64,000 bases of DNA from Mycobacterium sp. ITM-2016-00316. GTDB lineage: Bacteria; Actinomycetota; Actinomycetes; Mycobacteriales; Mycobacteriaceae. Every line of letters begins with the position of its first letter. Within the stretch, counting starts at the first letter, position 1. Below, piece by piece: positions 45,108 through 55,100 of this stretch. The position numbers and the translations under genes are program-made. The DNA lies in contig NZ_CP134398.1 of assembly GCF_002968335.2 (NCBI RefSeq), positions 2,852,001-2,916,000 on the forward strand. Reading direction: 5' to 3'. The notes below the pieces were generated by a model that searched no databases, had not been told where the DNA came from, and worked only from the letters and a program-made list of their open reading frames with translations.

Positions 45108-45832
45108 TGCGGGTCCTGCTCCTCGGCGGCACCGGAGAGGCGCGGGCGCTGGCCGCCCGGCTGCACCCCGATGTCCCGGTGATCAGCTCGCTGGCCGGAC
45201 GGGTGCCCGACCCGGCGCTACCGGTCGGCGAGGTGCGTATCGGCGGGTTCGGCGGCGCCCAGGGACTGGCGCAGTGGCTGCGCGGCAACGACATCAGCGC
45301 CGTGGTGGATGCCACCCACCCGTTCGCCGCGACCATCACCGCCAATGCCGCGCGGGCTGCCGCACTTGTCGGTCTGCCCCACCTGGTGCTGGCGCGCCCG
45401 GCCTGGCCGGACGGTGACGCGATTGTGGTGGCCTCCGACACCGAGGCCGCCGAGGTGGTCGGACACCGCGGCTACCGGCGGGTGTTCCTGACCACCGGGC
45501 GTTCGGGCACCGCGGCCTTCAAGGACTCCGATGCATGGTTCCTGATCCGTGCGGTGACCGCACCGGAGGACCAGCTGTTGCCCGCGCACCATGAAGTGCT
45601 GCTCTCGCGTGGCCCCTACCGCGTCGAGGGCGAGCGTGATCTGTTGCGTGAGTTCGGTATCGATGCGTTGGTGACCAAGAACAGCGGTGGCGCCATGACG
45701 CACGCGAAACTGGATGCCGCCGCCGAGGTGGGGGTGCCCGTCATCATGGTCAGCAGACCCGCATTGCCCGGCGACGTGCGCATCGTGCACACCGTGGACG
45801 CAGCCGTCGATTGGCTGACCGGGCTCAGATGA
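45107..45832 (+). CDS. cobK: Precorrin-6A reductase
   Basis: CobK (241 aa) reduces precorrin-6A with NADPH. Family features: VLLLGGTGEARALA, VVDATHPFAATITANA, LVLARPAW, VFLTTGRSG and ALVTKNSGGAMTHAKLDAAAEVGVPVIMV. The GTG start shares a base with the cobM stop. The 3' end overlaps the convergent phosphotransferase gene by 8 bp. Confidence 0.96.
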   Translation: MRVLLLGGTGEARALAARLHPDVPVISSLAGRVPDPALPVGEVRIGGFGGAQGLAQWLRGNDISAVVDATHPFAATITANAARAAALVGLPHLVLARPAWPDGDAIVVASDTEAAEVVGHRGYRRVFLTTGRSGTAAFKDSDAWFLIRAVTAPEDQLLPAHHEVLLSRGPYRVEGERDLLREFGIDALVTKNSGGAMTHAKLDAAAEVGVPVIMVSRPALPGDVRIVHTVDAAVDWLTGLR

Positions 45833-46874
45833 GCGCGAGGGTGTCCAGCTCGCGGATCGCCCGGCACGAACGTTCGGCCATCACGAGCATCATCTCGTCA
45901 CCGCGCTCGGTGGCGTTGGCGAAAGCCACCCCGAACACGATGATCAGCGGCGCCTGCAGCATGCCCAGTCGGTAGTCACGCCAGCAGGTCTGTTCGTCGT
46001 AGCCGGTGACACCGAGCGCCACCAGGCCGGCGTGGTATTCGGCCACCAGGTCCCGTTCGGCGGCCGCGCGGGTCGCCGGGTCCAGACTGGTTGCCGTGAA
46101 GTACGCGAGATCCCGCGCCGGAAGGCCGGATCCCAGTGTCTGCCAGTCCACAACGGTGACCCGCGTGCGGTCCGGATCGAACAGCATGTTGTCGAGCCGG
46201 TAGTCCCCGTGCAGCAGCGCGAACCGGTCGGGCTCGGTCAACAGCCACGGCGTCACCACCGCCATGGACGCCGACAGGGTGGCCCGGTCCTCGGCGGTCA
46301 TCCGGTCGCCGAGTTTCTCCAGGGTGATGTCGGTGGCCATCTTGGCGACATCGCCCATGCCAGAGGCCATTGCGGCGTCCGGCTTGGGCATGGCGATACC
46401 GGGAAAGTCGGTCAGTTTCGGATCACACCAGCTTGGTGCGTGCAGCCCGGCAAGGGCGCGCACGGCCAGCCGGGCCTCCTCGGCGCTGCACCCGGCGATC
46501 TGGTCACCCTGTTCGGCGGGCGCCATGTCCGCCAGCAGCAGCACGAATTCGGCTCCCTCACCGCCGATCTCACAGTGGAAGTTCCGCGGGATGGGAACCT
46601 GCACCAGGTCGGCGACATCGCGGTAGAACGCGTGCTCGGACCGGTAGCCGATGGCGACCCGGTCGCGGACCGTGTCGTCCTGAGACGGCAGCTTGATCGC
46701 GAAGCTGCCAGGTAGGTCGGTCTCGGTGCCGTACTGCACCGTCAACCGGTAGGTGGCTCCGGTCTGGCCCGTGCCGATGGGTACGGTCTCGACGCTGCGC
46801 ACATCGGCGTCGAGTACACCGCCCAGCCAGGCCGGCGTCACGTCCTCGGGGCTACGCGGGATCGGGTCGGTCAT
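45825..46874 (-). CDS. Phosphotransferase (APH/ecdysteroid-kinase-like)
   Basis: 349 residues with a protein-kinase-like fold: nucleotide-binding N-lobe (AIKLPSQDD), the catalytic loop LLHGDYRLDNMLFD, and the metal Asp in VVDWQTLGSGLPARDLAYF. In mycobacteria such genes sit beside TetR regulators and are often called aminoglycoside phosphotransferases, but resistance should not be assumed. ATG 46874 overlaps the stop of the TetR gene. Confidence 0.88.
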   Translation of the reverse strand: MTDPIPRSPEDVTPAWLGGVLDADVRSVETVPIGTGQTGATYRLTVQYGTETDLPGSFAIKLPSQDDTVRDRVAIGYRSEHAFYRDVADLVQVPIPRNFHCEIGGEGAEFVLLLADMAPAEQGDQIAGCSAEEARLAVRALAGLHAPSWCDPKLTDFPGIAMPKPDAAMASGMGDVAKMATDITLEKLGDRMTAEDRATLSASMAVVTPWLLTEPDRFALLHGDYRLDNMLFDPDRTRVTVVDWQTLGSGLPARDLAYFTATSLDPATRAAAERDLVAEYHAGLVALGVTGYDEQTCWRDYRLGMLQAPLIIVFGVAFANATERGDEMMLVMAERSCRAIRELDTLALI

Positions 46875-47551
46875 GACGTCTCTCGCATTTCATCCACTCC
46901 GATCGCCGTGCCGTAAATGGTGTGCAGCCAGATGGTTTCCGCGCCGATGACGAGTTCATCACGGGACCGGGGTCCACCGAGGGTGAAGCGCTCCAGAATG
47001 CGGTCGTTGAGTTCCAGCAGCAGGCCGGCCAGCACCTCGGGGGCGGGACCAGCAGGCGCGCGACCGGCGGCGCGCTCGGCCGCGATCATCGCCGCGATGG
47101 CCGGGACGAACGCCTCCCGGGAGTTGTCCCAGATCTCGCGGATCGCACTGCTCGCCGCGCGTGCCTCCAGCATTGCCGTGAACAGGTATCGGTGCGCCGC
47201 ACCGGTTTCCATGAGTGCTTCGAGCATGGCGTGGATGCGCCACCGCGGCGAGCCGCTGGACGCGGTCACGATGTCGCTGGCGGCGAAGACGTCGTCGTAC
47301 ATCGACTCCAGCAGGGCTGCCACGGCCGCGGCCTTGTTCTCGAAGTAGAAGTAGAACGCCGACCGGCCGACACCGGCGGCGGCGGCGACATCGGCGATGT
47401 TGACGGCCTCGAACCCCCGGGCCCGAAGGGCTTCGTCGAAGGCGGCCAGGATGGCGCTGCGACGCTGATCGCTGCGCTGCGGCTGGCGCCGGTCGGTCAC
47501 CGAGCGCGCAACCGACACCGGCGGCTCGACGACATGGTTGCCCCGCTGCAC
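46871..47551 (-). CDS. TetR-family transcriptional regulator
   Basis: 226 residues from GTG 47551 (a GTG at 47518 is the next choice; the open frame reaches 47587 but that runs into the operator). Helix-turn-helix: RRSAILAAFDEALRARGFEAVNIADVAAAAGVGRSAFYFYFENKAAAVAAL. The C-terminal domain is the TetR_C type with a large helical ligand pocket. It lies behind cobIJ on the same strand and heads its own two-gene unit with the phosphotransferase. Confidence 0.9.
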   Translation of the reverse strand: MQRGNHVVEPPVSVARSVTDRRQPQRSDQRRSAILAAFDEALRARGFEAVNIADVAAAAGVGRSAFYFYFENKAAAVAALLESMYDDVFAASDIVTASSGSPRWRIHAMLEALMETGAAHRYLFTAMLEARAASSAIREIWDNSREAFVPAIAAMIAAERAAGRAPAGPAPEVLAGLLLELNDRILERFTLGGPRSRDELVIGAETIWLHTIYGTAIGVDEMRETS

Positions 47552-47573
47552 CAGCCGGACAGTATCCCTGCTT

Positions 47574-47607
47574 CTGACAACTGTCAACGATTTTCGACGG
47601 TTGTCAG
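47574..47607 (-). promoter_or_regulatory. Candidate TetR operator
   Basis: Outer inverted repeat CTGACAAC (47574-47581) and GTTGTCAG (47600-47607), with a further internal TGTCA forming TGACA-AC-TGTCA at 47575-47586. It lies 23 bp upstream of the TetR GTG and overlaps the end of cobIJ. The size and symmetry suit a TetR dimer or a pair of dimers. Confidence 0.6.
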
Positions 47608-49070
47608 CCCGGGTAGTTGCGGGGGGTGAACACCGTGTCTCCGTGCCACCGGGTCTGCGAGGACCCGATGATCAGCAGGCAGCGCATGTCGACCTCACCC
47701 GGATCCAGATCGCCGAGTGCCACCACCCGCACCGTCTCGTTCGGGCCCGCGACGTCGCGCCCGATCACCACCGGGGTGGCGGGATCGCGGTGTTCCAGCA
47801 GCAGGTTTTGCATCTCGCCGACCTGCCAGGTCCGCGTTTTCGACGCCGGGTTGTACACCGCGATGACCATGTCGGCGGCTGCCGCCGCACTGACCCGGGC
47901 GGCGATGATCTCCCATGGCTTGAGGCGGTCTGACAGCGAGATGACGGCGTAGTCGTGGCCCAGTGGCGCGCCGACCCGGCTGGCCACCGCCTGCGCCGCG
48001 GTCATCGCCGGAACCACCCGGACCTCGACATCGGGCCAGTCGACGGCCTCCTCGAGGACGGCCGTGGCCATCGCGAACACACCGGGGTCACCGGATGACA
48101 CCACCACCACCGCGCGGCCCTGCCGGGCCAGTTCACAGGCCAGCCGGGCCCGCGCCGGTTCATCGGTGTTGTCACTGGCGTGCCGGGTCTGTCCGGCGCG
48201 GGCCCCGACCCGGTCGAGATACGGGAAGTAGCCGATCAGGTCGGTCGCGGCGGCCAGTTCTCGGCGCGCTTGCGGGGTGATCCAGTCCAGGTCACCGGGA
48301 CCGAGCCCGACCACCGCGACGCTGCCGCCGGTGCGTGGCACGGCGGCCTCCCCGGGCACCATCACGATGGAGAAGTAGGGGACCGAGTTCTCGTCGACTT
48401 CGCTTGCCGCGAGTACTCGCTGCTGATCGGTGCTCGCGCGCTCCACGTAGAACGCCCGGTCCAGCCGATGGGTTTCCGAAAGCGCCTGCCGCACCTCCGG
48501 ATACGACTTACCCAGTTTCATGATGACGGCGGCGTCGGTATCGGCGAGGCGGCGGGTCAGCTCGGCGGTGGGCAGCGTGCCGGGCAGGATCGTCAGTACC
48601 TCGTCGCCCTGCACCAGCGGGGTGCCGGTGGCCGCCGAGGCGGCACTCACCGATGTCACACCGGGCACGATGACGGCGTCGAACCGCGCGGTGAGCCGGG
48701 TGTGCATGTGCATGTAGGAGCTGTAGAACAGCGGATCGCCCTCGGCCAGCAGCGCCACATTGCGCCCGGCTTCCAGGTGTACGGCGATGCGATCGGCGGA
48801 TTCGGCATAGAAATCCTCCATTGCACCGGCGTAGCCACCGGGATGCTCGGTGGTCTCCGTGGTGACCGGATAGACCAGATGCTCCTCGATCTGGCCCTCG
48901 CGCAGATACTGCGCGGCGATCCCGCGCGCGATGCTGCGGCCGTGCCGCGCGCTGTGATACGCGACGACATCGGCCTCGCCGATGAGCCGGGCGGCCTTGA
49001 CCGTCACCAGTTCCGGATCACCGGGACCGAGGCCGACGCCGTAGAGGGTGCCTTTTGCCGTGAGAGTCAT
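47604..49070 (-). CDS. cobIJ: Precorrin-2 C20- / precorrin-3B C17-methyltransferase fusion
   Basis: 488 residues, two tetrapyrrole methylases in one chain. CobI half: [53 protein letters not shown]. CobJ half from about residue 245: [88 protein letters not shown]. The fused arrangement is usual in mycobacteria. ATG overlaps the cobH stop by 4 bases. Confidence 0.96.
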   Translation of the reverse strand: MTLTAKGTLYGVGLGPGDPELVTVKAARLIGEADVVAYHSARHGRSIARGIAAQYLREGQIEEHLVYPVTTETTEHPGGYAGAMEDFYAESADRIAVHLEAGRNVALLAEGDPLFYSSYMHMHTRLTARFDAVIVPGVTSVSAASAATGTPLVQGDEVLTILPGTLPTAELTRRLADTDAAVIMKLGKSYPEVRQALSETHRLDRAFYVERASTDQQRVLAASEVDENSVPYFSIVMVPGEAAVPRTGGSVAVVGLGPGDLDWITPQARRELAAATDLIGYFPYLDRVGARAGQTRHASDNTDEPARARLACELARQGRAVVVVSSGDPGVFAMATAVLEEAVDWPDVEVRVVPAMTAAQAVASRVGAPLGHDYAVISLSDRLKPWEIIAARVSAAAAADMVIAVYNPASKTRTWQVGEMQNLLLEHRDPATPVVIGRDVAGPNETVRVVALGDLDPGEVDMRCLLIIGSSQTRWHGDTVFTPRNYPG

Positions 49071-49693
49071 TCGCGTTCGCTCGCAATCGCATTCACGGCG
49101 GCGGCCGCCATCGCGCTGCCCCCGCGCCGGCCCTTCACCACCAGATACGACATGCCGCGTGGCCGGGCGATCAGTTCATCCTTGGACTGTGCCGAGCCCA
49201 CGAAGCCGACCGGCCCGCCCAGCACCGCGGCGGGCACCGGCGCGCCCTCGTCGAGCAGTTCCAGCAGCCGGAACAGCGCGGTGGGGGCATTGCCGATCGC
49301 GAGCACGGCTCCACCCAACCGGTCGGCCCACAGGTCGACGCCTGCTGCGGAGCGAGTGCTGCCCAATGTGGACGCCAGCTCGGCGGCGCGCGGGTCGGCG
49401 ACCAGCGAGACGACCTCGTTGTCGACGGGCAGCCGGGAGCGGGTGATGCCCGCGGCGACCATCGACGAATCACAGAGCACCGGTGCGCCCGCGGCCAGCG
49501 CCGCATGCGTGCGGGCGACCACATCGGGGGTGAAGGCGACGTGGCCGGTGACGTCGACCTGACCGCAGGTGTGAATGAGCCGGACCACGACGCGTGAGAC
49601 GTCATCGGGGAAGGGGGTCAGGTCCGCTTCATCCCGGATGGTGGCGAAGGATTGCCGGTATATTTCCGCAGCGTCGCGGGTGTATTCGAGCAC
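49067..49693 (-). CDS. cobH: Precorrin-8X methylmutase
   Basis: CobH (208 aa) moves the methyl group from C11 to C12 to give hydrogenobyrinate. Seen: [25 protein letters not shown] with the catalytic His, [18 protein letters not shown], and [25 protein letters not shown]. It lies 9 bp after cobG and overlaps cobIJ. Confidence 0.97.
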   Translation of the reverse strand: MLEYTRDAAEIYRQSFATIRDEADLTPFPDDVSRVVVRLIHTCGQVDVTGHVAFTPDVVARTHAALAAGAPVLCDSSMVAAGITRSRLPVDNEVVSLVADPRAAELASTLGSTRSAAGVDLWADRLGGAVLAIGNAPTALFRLLELLDEGAPVPAAVLGGPVGFVGSAQSKDELIARPRGMSYLVVKGRRGGSAMAAAAVNAIASERE

Positions 49694-49702
49694 CCGATCA
49701 CC

Positions 49703-50833
49703 CTACGGGTGACGCCTCTGGTAACCGTGTCCGGTGGCCACCAGCACATCGGCGCCCAGCGGGCTGCCGCACGCCCGTGGGCAGCCAACAAAATGGCGAT
49801 GGCCCCCCGCGGCGCCCTCGGTCAGTGCGGCCCGCGCGTCGGCGCGGACATCGGAGAGAGATTTGTCACACCCCGGACTTCCTGTGCAGGCACTCACGGT
49901 CAGCCACGGGGAGTTCGCGTCGAAGACGAGGCCCAGCGGCGCCAGCACCCGCAGCGAGGTGTCAGCGACCTCCTCGGTGAGATCGCAGACGAGGATCGAA
50001 CGCCAGGGCGTCACCACGATCGGTGACTCGATGGCCGCGACGAACTCCGCGGTGCGGGCCGGTAGCACGCCCAGCGGTACCGCCGCGCCGAGTGCCACCC
50101 GGTCCGGGACCGGGTCGCGCGTCTGCGCTATCCAGCCCACCGGGGGCCGGCCGGTGTCGTGCGGGTACCGGCCGGCCCGGTCCGGCACGGTGACGGCGAG
50201 GTCGCCGATCAGTTCGCTGGAATTGTCGAGTTCATTTACACGCCAACGCTTTCCGCGTACGGCCTGAAATCGCCGGGCGATCTCGACCATGGTGTCCACC
50301 GCGTCATTGGGGGACAGTCGGACGCCGGTGTCCGCGCCGGCGAGCAGCAGGGCGATACCTGTGTCACCGATCTGTACGCCGACGTCGGCGCGCAGCCCGG
50401 AGACATCGCCGCGGCCGTCGTCGATGGAGAACCAGAATCGGCCCGGCAGGGCGGCCAGCGCCTCGTCACCCTGCAGCGCCCGGTCCAGGGCGCCCACCCA
50501 GTCGCGCACGTCGGCCAGACCGCCGCTGCGGCCCGACAGCGGCGAGGACACGATGTTGCGGACCCGTTCATGGGTGCGCGACGGCAGCAGTCCGGCGCCG
50601 GTGAGTCCGTCGGCCACCCGTCCCGGGTCGGTGATGCCGCGGATCTGCAGGCTGCCGCGCGATGTCAGTTCCAGCGTTCCGCCGCCATGGTCGGCGGCGA
50701 GGTGGGCCAGGGTCTCCAGACCGCTGGCCGAGATGACGCCACCGGGTAGCCGCACCCGCATCAGCGCACCGTCGGCCGCCTGATGGAACTGCAGGGCGCC
50801 GGGGCAGGCGTCCTGATCACGGGTGCGGCTCAC
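49703..50833 (-). CDS. cobG: Precorrin-3B synthase (sirohaem/Fe-S type)
   Basis: CobG (376 aa) hydroxylates precorrin-3A and contracts the ring, the oxygen-dependent step of the aerobic route. It resembles nitrite/sulfite reductases: GGGTLELTSRGSLQIRGI in the N-terminal ferredoxin-like part, and the 4Fe-4S ligands CTGSPGC and CPRACG in the C-terminal part. First gene of cobG-cobH-cobIJ on the minus strand. Its presence marks the aerobic pathway. Confidence 0.94.
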   Translation of the reverse strand: MSRTRDQDACPGALQFHQAADGALMRVRLPGGVISASGLETLAHLAADHGGGTLELTSRGSLQIRGITDPGRVADGLTGAGLLPSRTHERVRNIVSSPLSGRSGGLADVRDWVGALDRALQGDEALAALPGRFWFSIDDGRGDVSGLRADVGVQIGDTGIALLLAGADTGVRLSPNDAVDTMVEIARRFQAVRGKRWRVNELDNSSELIGDLAVTVPDRAGRYPHDTGRPPVGWIAQTRDPVPDRVALGAAVPLGVLPARTAEFVAAIESPIVVTPWRSILVCDLTEEVADTSLRVLAPLGLVFDANSPWLTVSACTGSPGCDKSLSDVRADARAALTEGAAGGHRHFVGCPRACGSPLGADVLVATGHGYQRRHP

Positions 50834-50874
50834 GTGTCCACGGTACTCAGCGGCCCGTGAACGATGGGCGCGAC

Positions 50875-51816
50875 TCAGCTCGCCCGTGCGTGCCGGCCCG
50901 GCACCGGATCGACCACGACCGAGTAGCCCGAGGCATCCCCGGCGACGACGCGGCTGGGCCTGCCCTGCACGTCGACAGGGATATCGCCGGCCAGTGTCAC
51001 CCGGCTGAGCCGCCGGAACTGGTCGTCGTAGTCGGCGACCGCATAGTGCTGGGTGGCCCGGTTGTCCCAGATGGCCAGATCGCCGGGTTCCCAGCTCCAG
51101 CGAACGGTGTTCTCCAGCTTGGTGATCCGCGCCTGCAGCAATCCAAAAAGGGCAGCAGACTCGGTGGATCCCAGCCCAACGAACCGCTTGACGAAGTGAC
51201 CGAGCAACAGCACCCGCTCGCCGGTTTCCGGATGGACCCGCACCACGGGGTGCTCGGTCTCGAAGTAGGCGGACTCGAACTCCTCGCGGTGTTCGCGCAC
51301 GGTGGCGGCGACCTGCTCGTGCCGGCCGTCATAGTCGGCGGCGTAGTCATAGGTGTTGGTGTGCACCGCCCACAGGTTCTCCGCAAGCGCCCGCAGCGCT
51401 GGAGGCAACTGGGCGTAGGCGGTCTCGGTGTTGGCCCACACGGTGGTACCGCCGTACTCCGGCAGTGCCACCGCGCGTAGCAGAGACGCTTTCGGGATGC
51501 GATCCACGAAGGTGACGTCGGTGTGCCAGCTGTTGGCCTTGTCGTAGCGGGAGTCGATGGGCAGCACCCGGGTGCCGCGCGACAGCACCGTCGGGTGGGC
51601 GGCGGTCGTGGTGCCGAGGCGTTGGGCGAATGCCAGCTGACCGTCGTCGTCGAGATCGTTCTGATTGCGGAAGAAGATCACCTTGTGGGTCAGCAGCGCG
51701 TCGTTGATCGCCGCCACGGTCGACTCGTCGAGATCGGCGGTCAGCCGTGCGCCGTCGAGACGGGCGCCGATATGGGCGCCGAGTTTGACGACATCCAGTG
51801 AGGTGCGGGTGCTCAT
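50875..51816 (-). CDS. 2-oxoglutarate-dependent TauD-family (sulfate-ester) dioxygenase
   Basis: 313 residues from ATG 51816. Fe(II) ligands are His and Asp in SWHTDVTF and the distal His in [14 protein letters not shown]; the 2-oxoglutarate Arg lies in [10 protein letters not shown]. The sequence is close to Rv3406 of M. tuberculosis (from memory), an alkyl-sulfate dioxygenase, so a role in freeing sulfur from organic sulfate esters is likely; taurine is the alternative substrate. It is 41 bp upstream of cobG on the same strand. The longer frame to 51912 lacks similarity. Confidence 0.9.
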   Translation of the reverse strand: MSTRTSLDVVKLGAHIGARLDGARLTADLDESTVAAINDALLTHKVIFFRNQNDLDDDGQLAFAQRLGTTTAAHPTVLSRGTRVLPIDSRYDKANSWHTDVTFVDRIPKASLLRAVALPEYGGTTVWANTETAYAQLPPALRALAENLWAVHTNTYDYAADYDGRHEQVAATVREHREEFESAYFETEHPVVRVHPETGERVLLLGHFVKRFVGLGSTESAALFGLLQARITKLENTVRWSWEPGDLAIWDNRATQHYAVADYDDQFRRLSRVTLAGDIPVDVQGRPSRVVAGDASGYSVVVDPVPGRHARAS

Positions 51817-52045
51817 GAATCCATTGCGCCAGCCGTGGCCCCGTCGGTAAACGGTTCGACCACGCGGGATTCGAAGTCCGGAATGCGCAGCTGGCGGCGC
51901 CGCCGTCGGCACTTATATGACGTGTGTCACATTTTTCCGGCTCCTGTCTGCTCAGGCACAGAATGCCGCTGCCGGCGCCTGCGGGGGCTACGTTTCGATC
52001 ATCAACCCGGTACCGCCGGTACCTTTTCAGGAAGGAGGCCATGAC
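51817..52045. other. 229-bp divergent promoter region
   Basis: Between the dioxygenase (-) and a small membrane protein gene (+). It contains TATATGACGTGTGTCACA, an AT-rich patch near 51915-51932 suited to a promoter, and the repeat GGTACCGCCGGTACC near 52009-52023. I looked for the conserved boxes of a cobalamin riboswitch ahead of cobN and do not see them. Confidence 0.5.
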
Positions 52046-52153
52046 ATGGCCTCACTCATCGCCATCGCCGCCGGCGTGGCCCTGGTTTTCGCTGCCATCT
52101 CCGTCCCGTACCAGGACTCGTGGTACGGCCGCTGGAGCCGCTCCGACCGCTGA
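52046..52153 (+). CDS. Small single-span membrane protein (35 aa)
   Basis: MASLIAIAAGVALVFAAISV is a single hydrophobic span followed by a short tail rich in aromatic and charged residues (PYQDSWYGRWSRSDR). AAGGAGG at 52032-52038 lies 7 bases upstream of this ATG, the best ribosome site in the region; another ATG at 52041 in a different frame is too close to it. The gene ends 42 bp before cobN on the same strand. No family recognised; likely a real small protein. Confidence 0.6.
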   Translation: MASLIAIAAGVALVFAAISVPYQDSWYGRWSRSDR

Positions 52154-52195
52154 CCGGCAGACCACGCGACGCGCGTGGTGAGGCAGGATTGAACG

Positions 52196-55100
52196 GTGCC
52201 GACCGTGCTGCTGCTGTCTACGTCCGATACCGACCTGATCACCGCGCGCGCCAGCGGTGCCGACTATCGATGGGCCAATCCGGCCCGGCTGCTGCAGGAC
52301 GAACTCGACCGCGAGCTCGCTGAGCTGATCGCCGGCGTCGATATCGCCGTCGTCCGCATCCTCGGCGGGTATCGCTCCTGGCAGGACGGCATCGACATAT
52401 TGGTCGGCCTCGGCGTGCCCACCGTGGTGCTGTCCGGGGAGCAGGCGCCCGACGCCGAGCTGATGCGGCATTCGACCGTCCCGGCCGGCGTGGCACTGCA
52501 GGCCCACATCTATCTGGCGCAGGGCGGCACGGAGAATCTGCGCGGCCTGCACGCCTTCCTCAGCGACACCCTGCTCATGACCGGCGAAGGTTTCGACCCG
52601 CCGGTCTCCATTCCCGGCTGGGGCGTGCTGGAACGCCCGCAGACAGAGGTCACTGGACCGACAGTCGCGGTGCTGTACTACCGGGCCCAGCATCTGGCCG
52701 GCAACACCGGCTACATCTCTGCGCTGTGCGACGCCATCGTCGCGGCCGGCGGCCGGCCGCTGCCGGTGTACTGCGCCTCGCTGCGGACCGCCGAACCCGA
52801 ACTGCTGGAGCTGCTGGGCACAGCGGATGCGCTGATCACCACGGTGCTCGCCGCCGGTGGCGCCACCCCGGCGACCGTGGGCGCCGGTGGGACCGACGAC
52901 AGCTGGAACGTCGCGCATCTGGCCGCGCTGGACGTCCCGATCCTGCAGGGGCTGTGCCTGACCAGTTCCCGGTCCACCTGGTCGCAGAACAACGACGGCA
53001 TGTCCCCGCTGGATGTCGCCACCCAGGTGGCGGTGCCGGAGTTCGACGGCCGGATCATCACCGTCCCGTTCTCGTTCAAGGAGATCGATGGCGAGGGGCT
53101 GATCACGTACAACGCCGACCCGGAGCGCTGCGCCCGGGTGGCCGGTCTGGCCGTGCGGCACGCCCGGCTGCGCCACGTCCCGGCCGCCGACAAGCAGGTC
53201 GCGCTGGTGTTCTCGGCCTACCCGACCAAACACGCGCGCATCGGTAACGCCGTCGGCCTGGATACCCCGGCCTCGGCGGTGGCCCTGCTGCGGGCCATGC
53301 GCGAGCACGGTATCGATATCGGCGAGGTGCCCGGTGTCGATGCCGAAGACGGCGACGCGCTGATTCACGCGCTGATCGAACGCGGGGGACAGGACCCCGA
53401 CTGGCTCACCGAGGAAACGCTGGCGCGCAACCCGATCCGGGTCTCGGCCGCCGATTACCGGCGCTGGTTCGCCACGGTGCCCACCGAACTGGCCGACGCG
53501 GTGGTGCGGCACTGGGGACCGCCGCCGGGCGAGCTTTTCGTCGACCGCAGCCACGATCCCGACGGCGAGATCGTCATCGCCGGGATGAGGTCCGGCAACG
53601 TGGTGATCCTGGTACAGCCGCCGCGCGGGTTCGGCGAGAACCCGGTCGCCATCTATCACGACCCCGATCTACCGCCGAGCCATCACTATCTGGCCGCCTA
53701 CCGCTGGCTGGACGGGCAGTTCGGTGACTCGCGCGCGTTCAAGGCCGACGCCGTCATCCATCTGGGCAAGCACGGCAACCTGGAATGGCTGCCGGGCAAG
53801 ACGCTGGGCATGAGCGCGGACTGCGGGACCGATGCGGCGCTGGGCGACCTGCCGCTGATCTACCCGTTCCTGGTCAACGATCCGGGCGAGGGCACCCAGG
53901 CCAAACGCCGCGCGCACGCGACACTCGTCGACCATCTCATCCCGCCGATGGCACGTGCCGAGACCTACGGTGACATCGCCCGGCTGGAACAGCTGCTCGA
54001 CGAGCACTCGAATGTCTCGGCGCTCGACCCGTCGAAACTGCCCGCCATCCGTCAGCAGATCTGGACGTTGATGCGCGCGGCGAAGATGGACCACGACTTG
54101 GGCCTGGAGGATCGCCCCGACGAGGATTCCTTCGACGACATGCTGCTGCACGTCGACGGGTGGCTCTGCGAGATCAAGGACGTACAGATTCGCGACGGCC
54201 TGCACATCCTCGGGCAGGCGCCCGTCGGGGAATCCGAACTGGATCTGGTGCTGGCCATCCTGCGCGCCCGCCAGTTGTTCGGCGGTGAGCACACCGTGCC
54301 CGGCCTGCGTCAGGCCCTCGGACTCGCCGAGGACGGCGCCGACGAACGCACCGCCGTCGACGCCGCGGAGACGGCCGCCCGCAAGCTGGTGGCCGGCCTG
54401 CAGGACAGCGGCTGGGATGCCGGGGCCGTCGACGGTCTCACCGATGACCCGGTGATCGCGCAGATCCTGCGCTTCGCCGCCACCGAGGTGGTGCCCAGGC
54501 TGCGGGGCACCGACGGGGAGATCGAGGCGGTGCTGCGGGCCGTGGACGGTCACTACATCCCGGCGGGGCCGTCCGGTTCCCCGTTACGCGGTCTGGTCAA
54601 CGTGCTGCCGACCGGGCGCAACTTCTACTCCGTGGATCCCAAGGCGGTGCCGTCCCGGCTGGCCTGGGAAACCGGTGTCGGCCTGGCCGATTCGCTGCTG
54701 GCCCGGTACCGCGCAGACCACGGGATCTGGCCGCCGTCGGTCGGCCTTTCGGTGTGGGGGACCTCGGCGATGCGCACCTCCGGCGACGACATCGCCGAAG
54801 TGCTGGCGCTGCTCGGTGTGCGGCCGATCTGGGATGACGCGTCGCGCCGGGTGGTGGACCTGGAGGCAATATCGCTGGAAGAACTGGGCCGGCCGCGCAT
54901 CGACGTGACGGTCCGCATCTCCGGGTTCTTCCGGGACGCTTTTCCGCATGTGGTCACCATGCTCGACGACGCCGTCGCGTTGGTGGCCGGCCTGGAGGAA
55001 GGGCCGCAGGACAATTACGTGCGGGCCCACTCACTGGCCGACCTTGCCGAGCACGGTGATGAACGCCGCAGCACCACAAGAATTTTCGGGTCGAAGCCCG

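Noticed and set aside
45825..46874. Aminoglycoside resistance gene
   Set aside because: Only the general kinase fold is supported; such genes are common in mycobacteria without resistance, and the substrate cannot be read from sequence.
51817..52195. Cobalamin riboswitch before cobN
   Set aside because: I do not see the conserved B12-box or the rest of the core; only a short GGTACC repeat is present.
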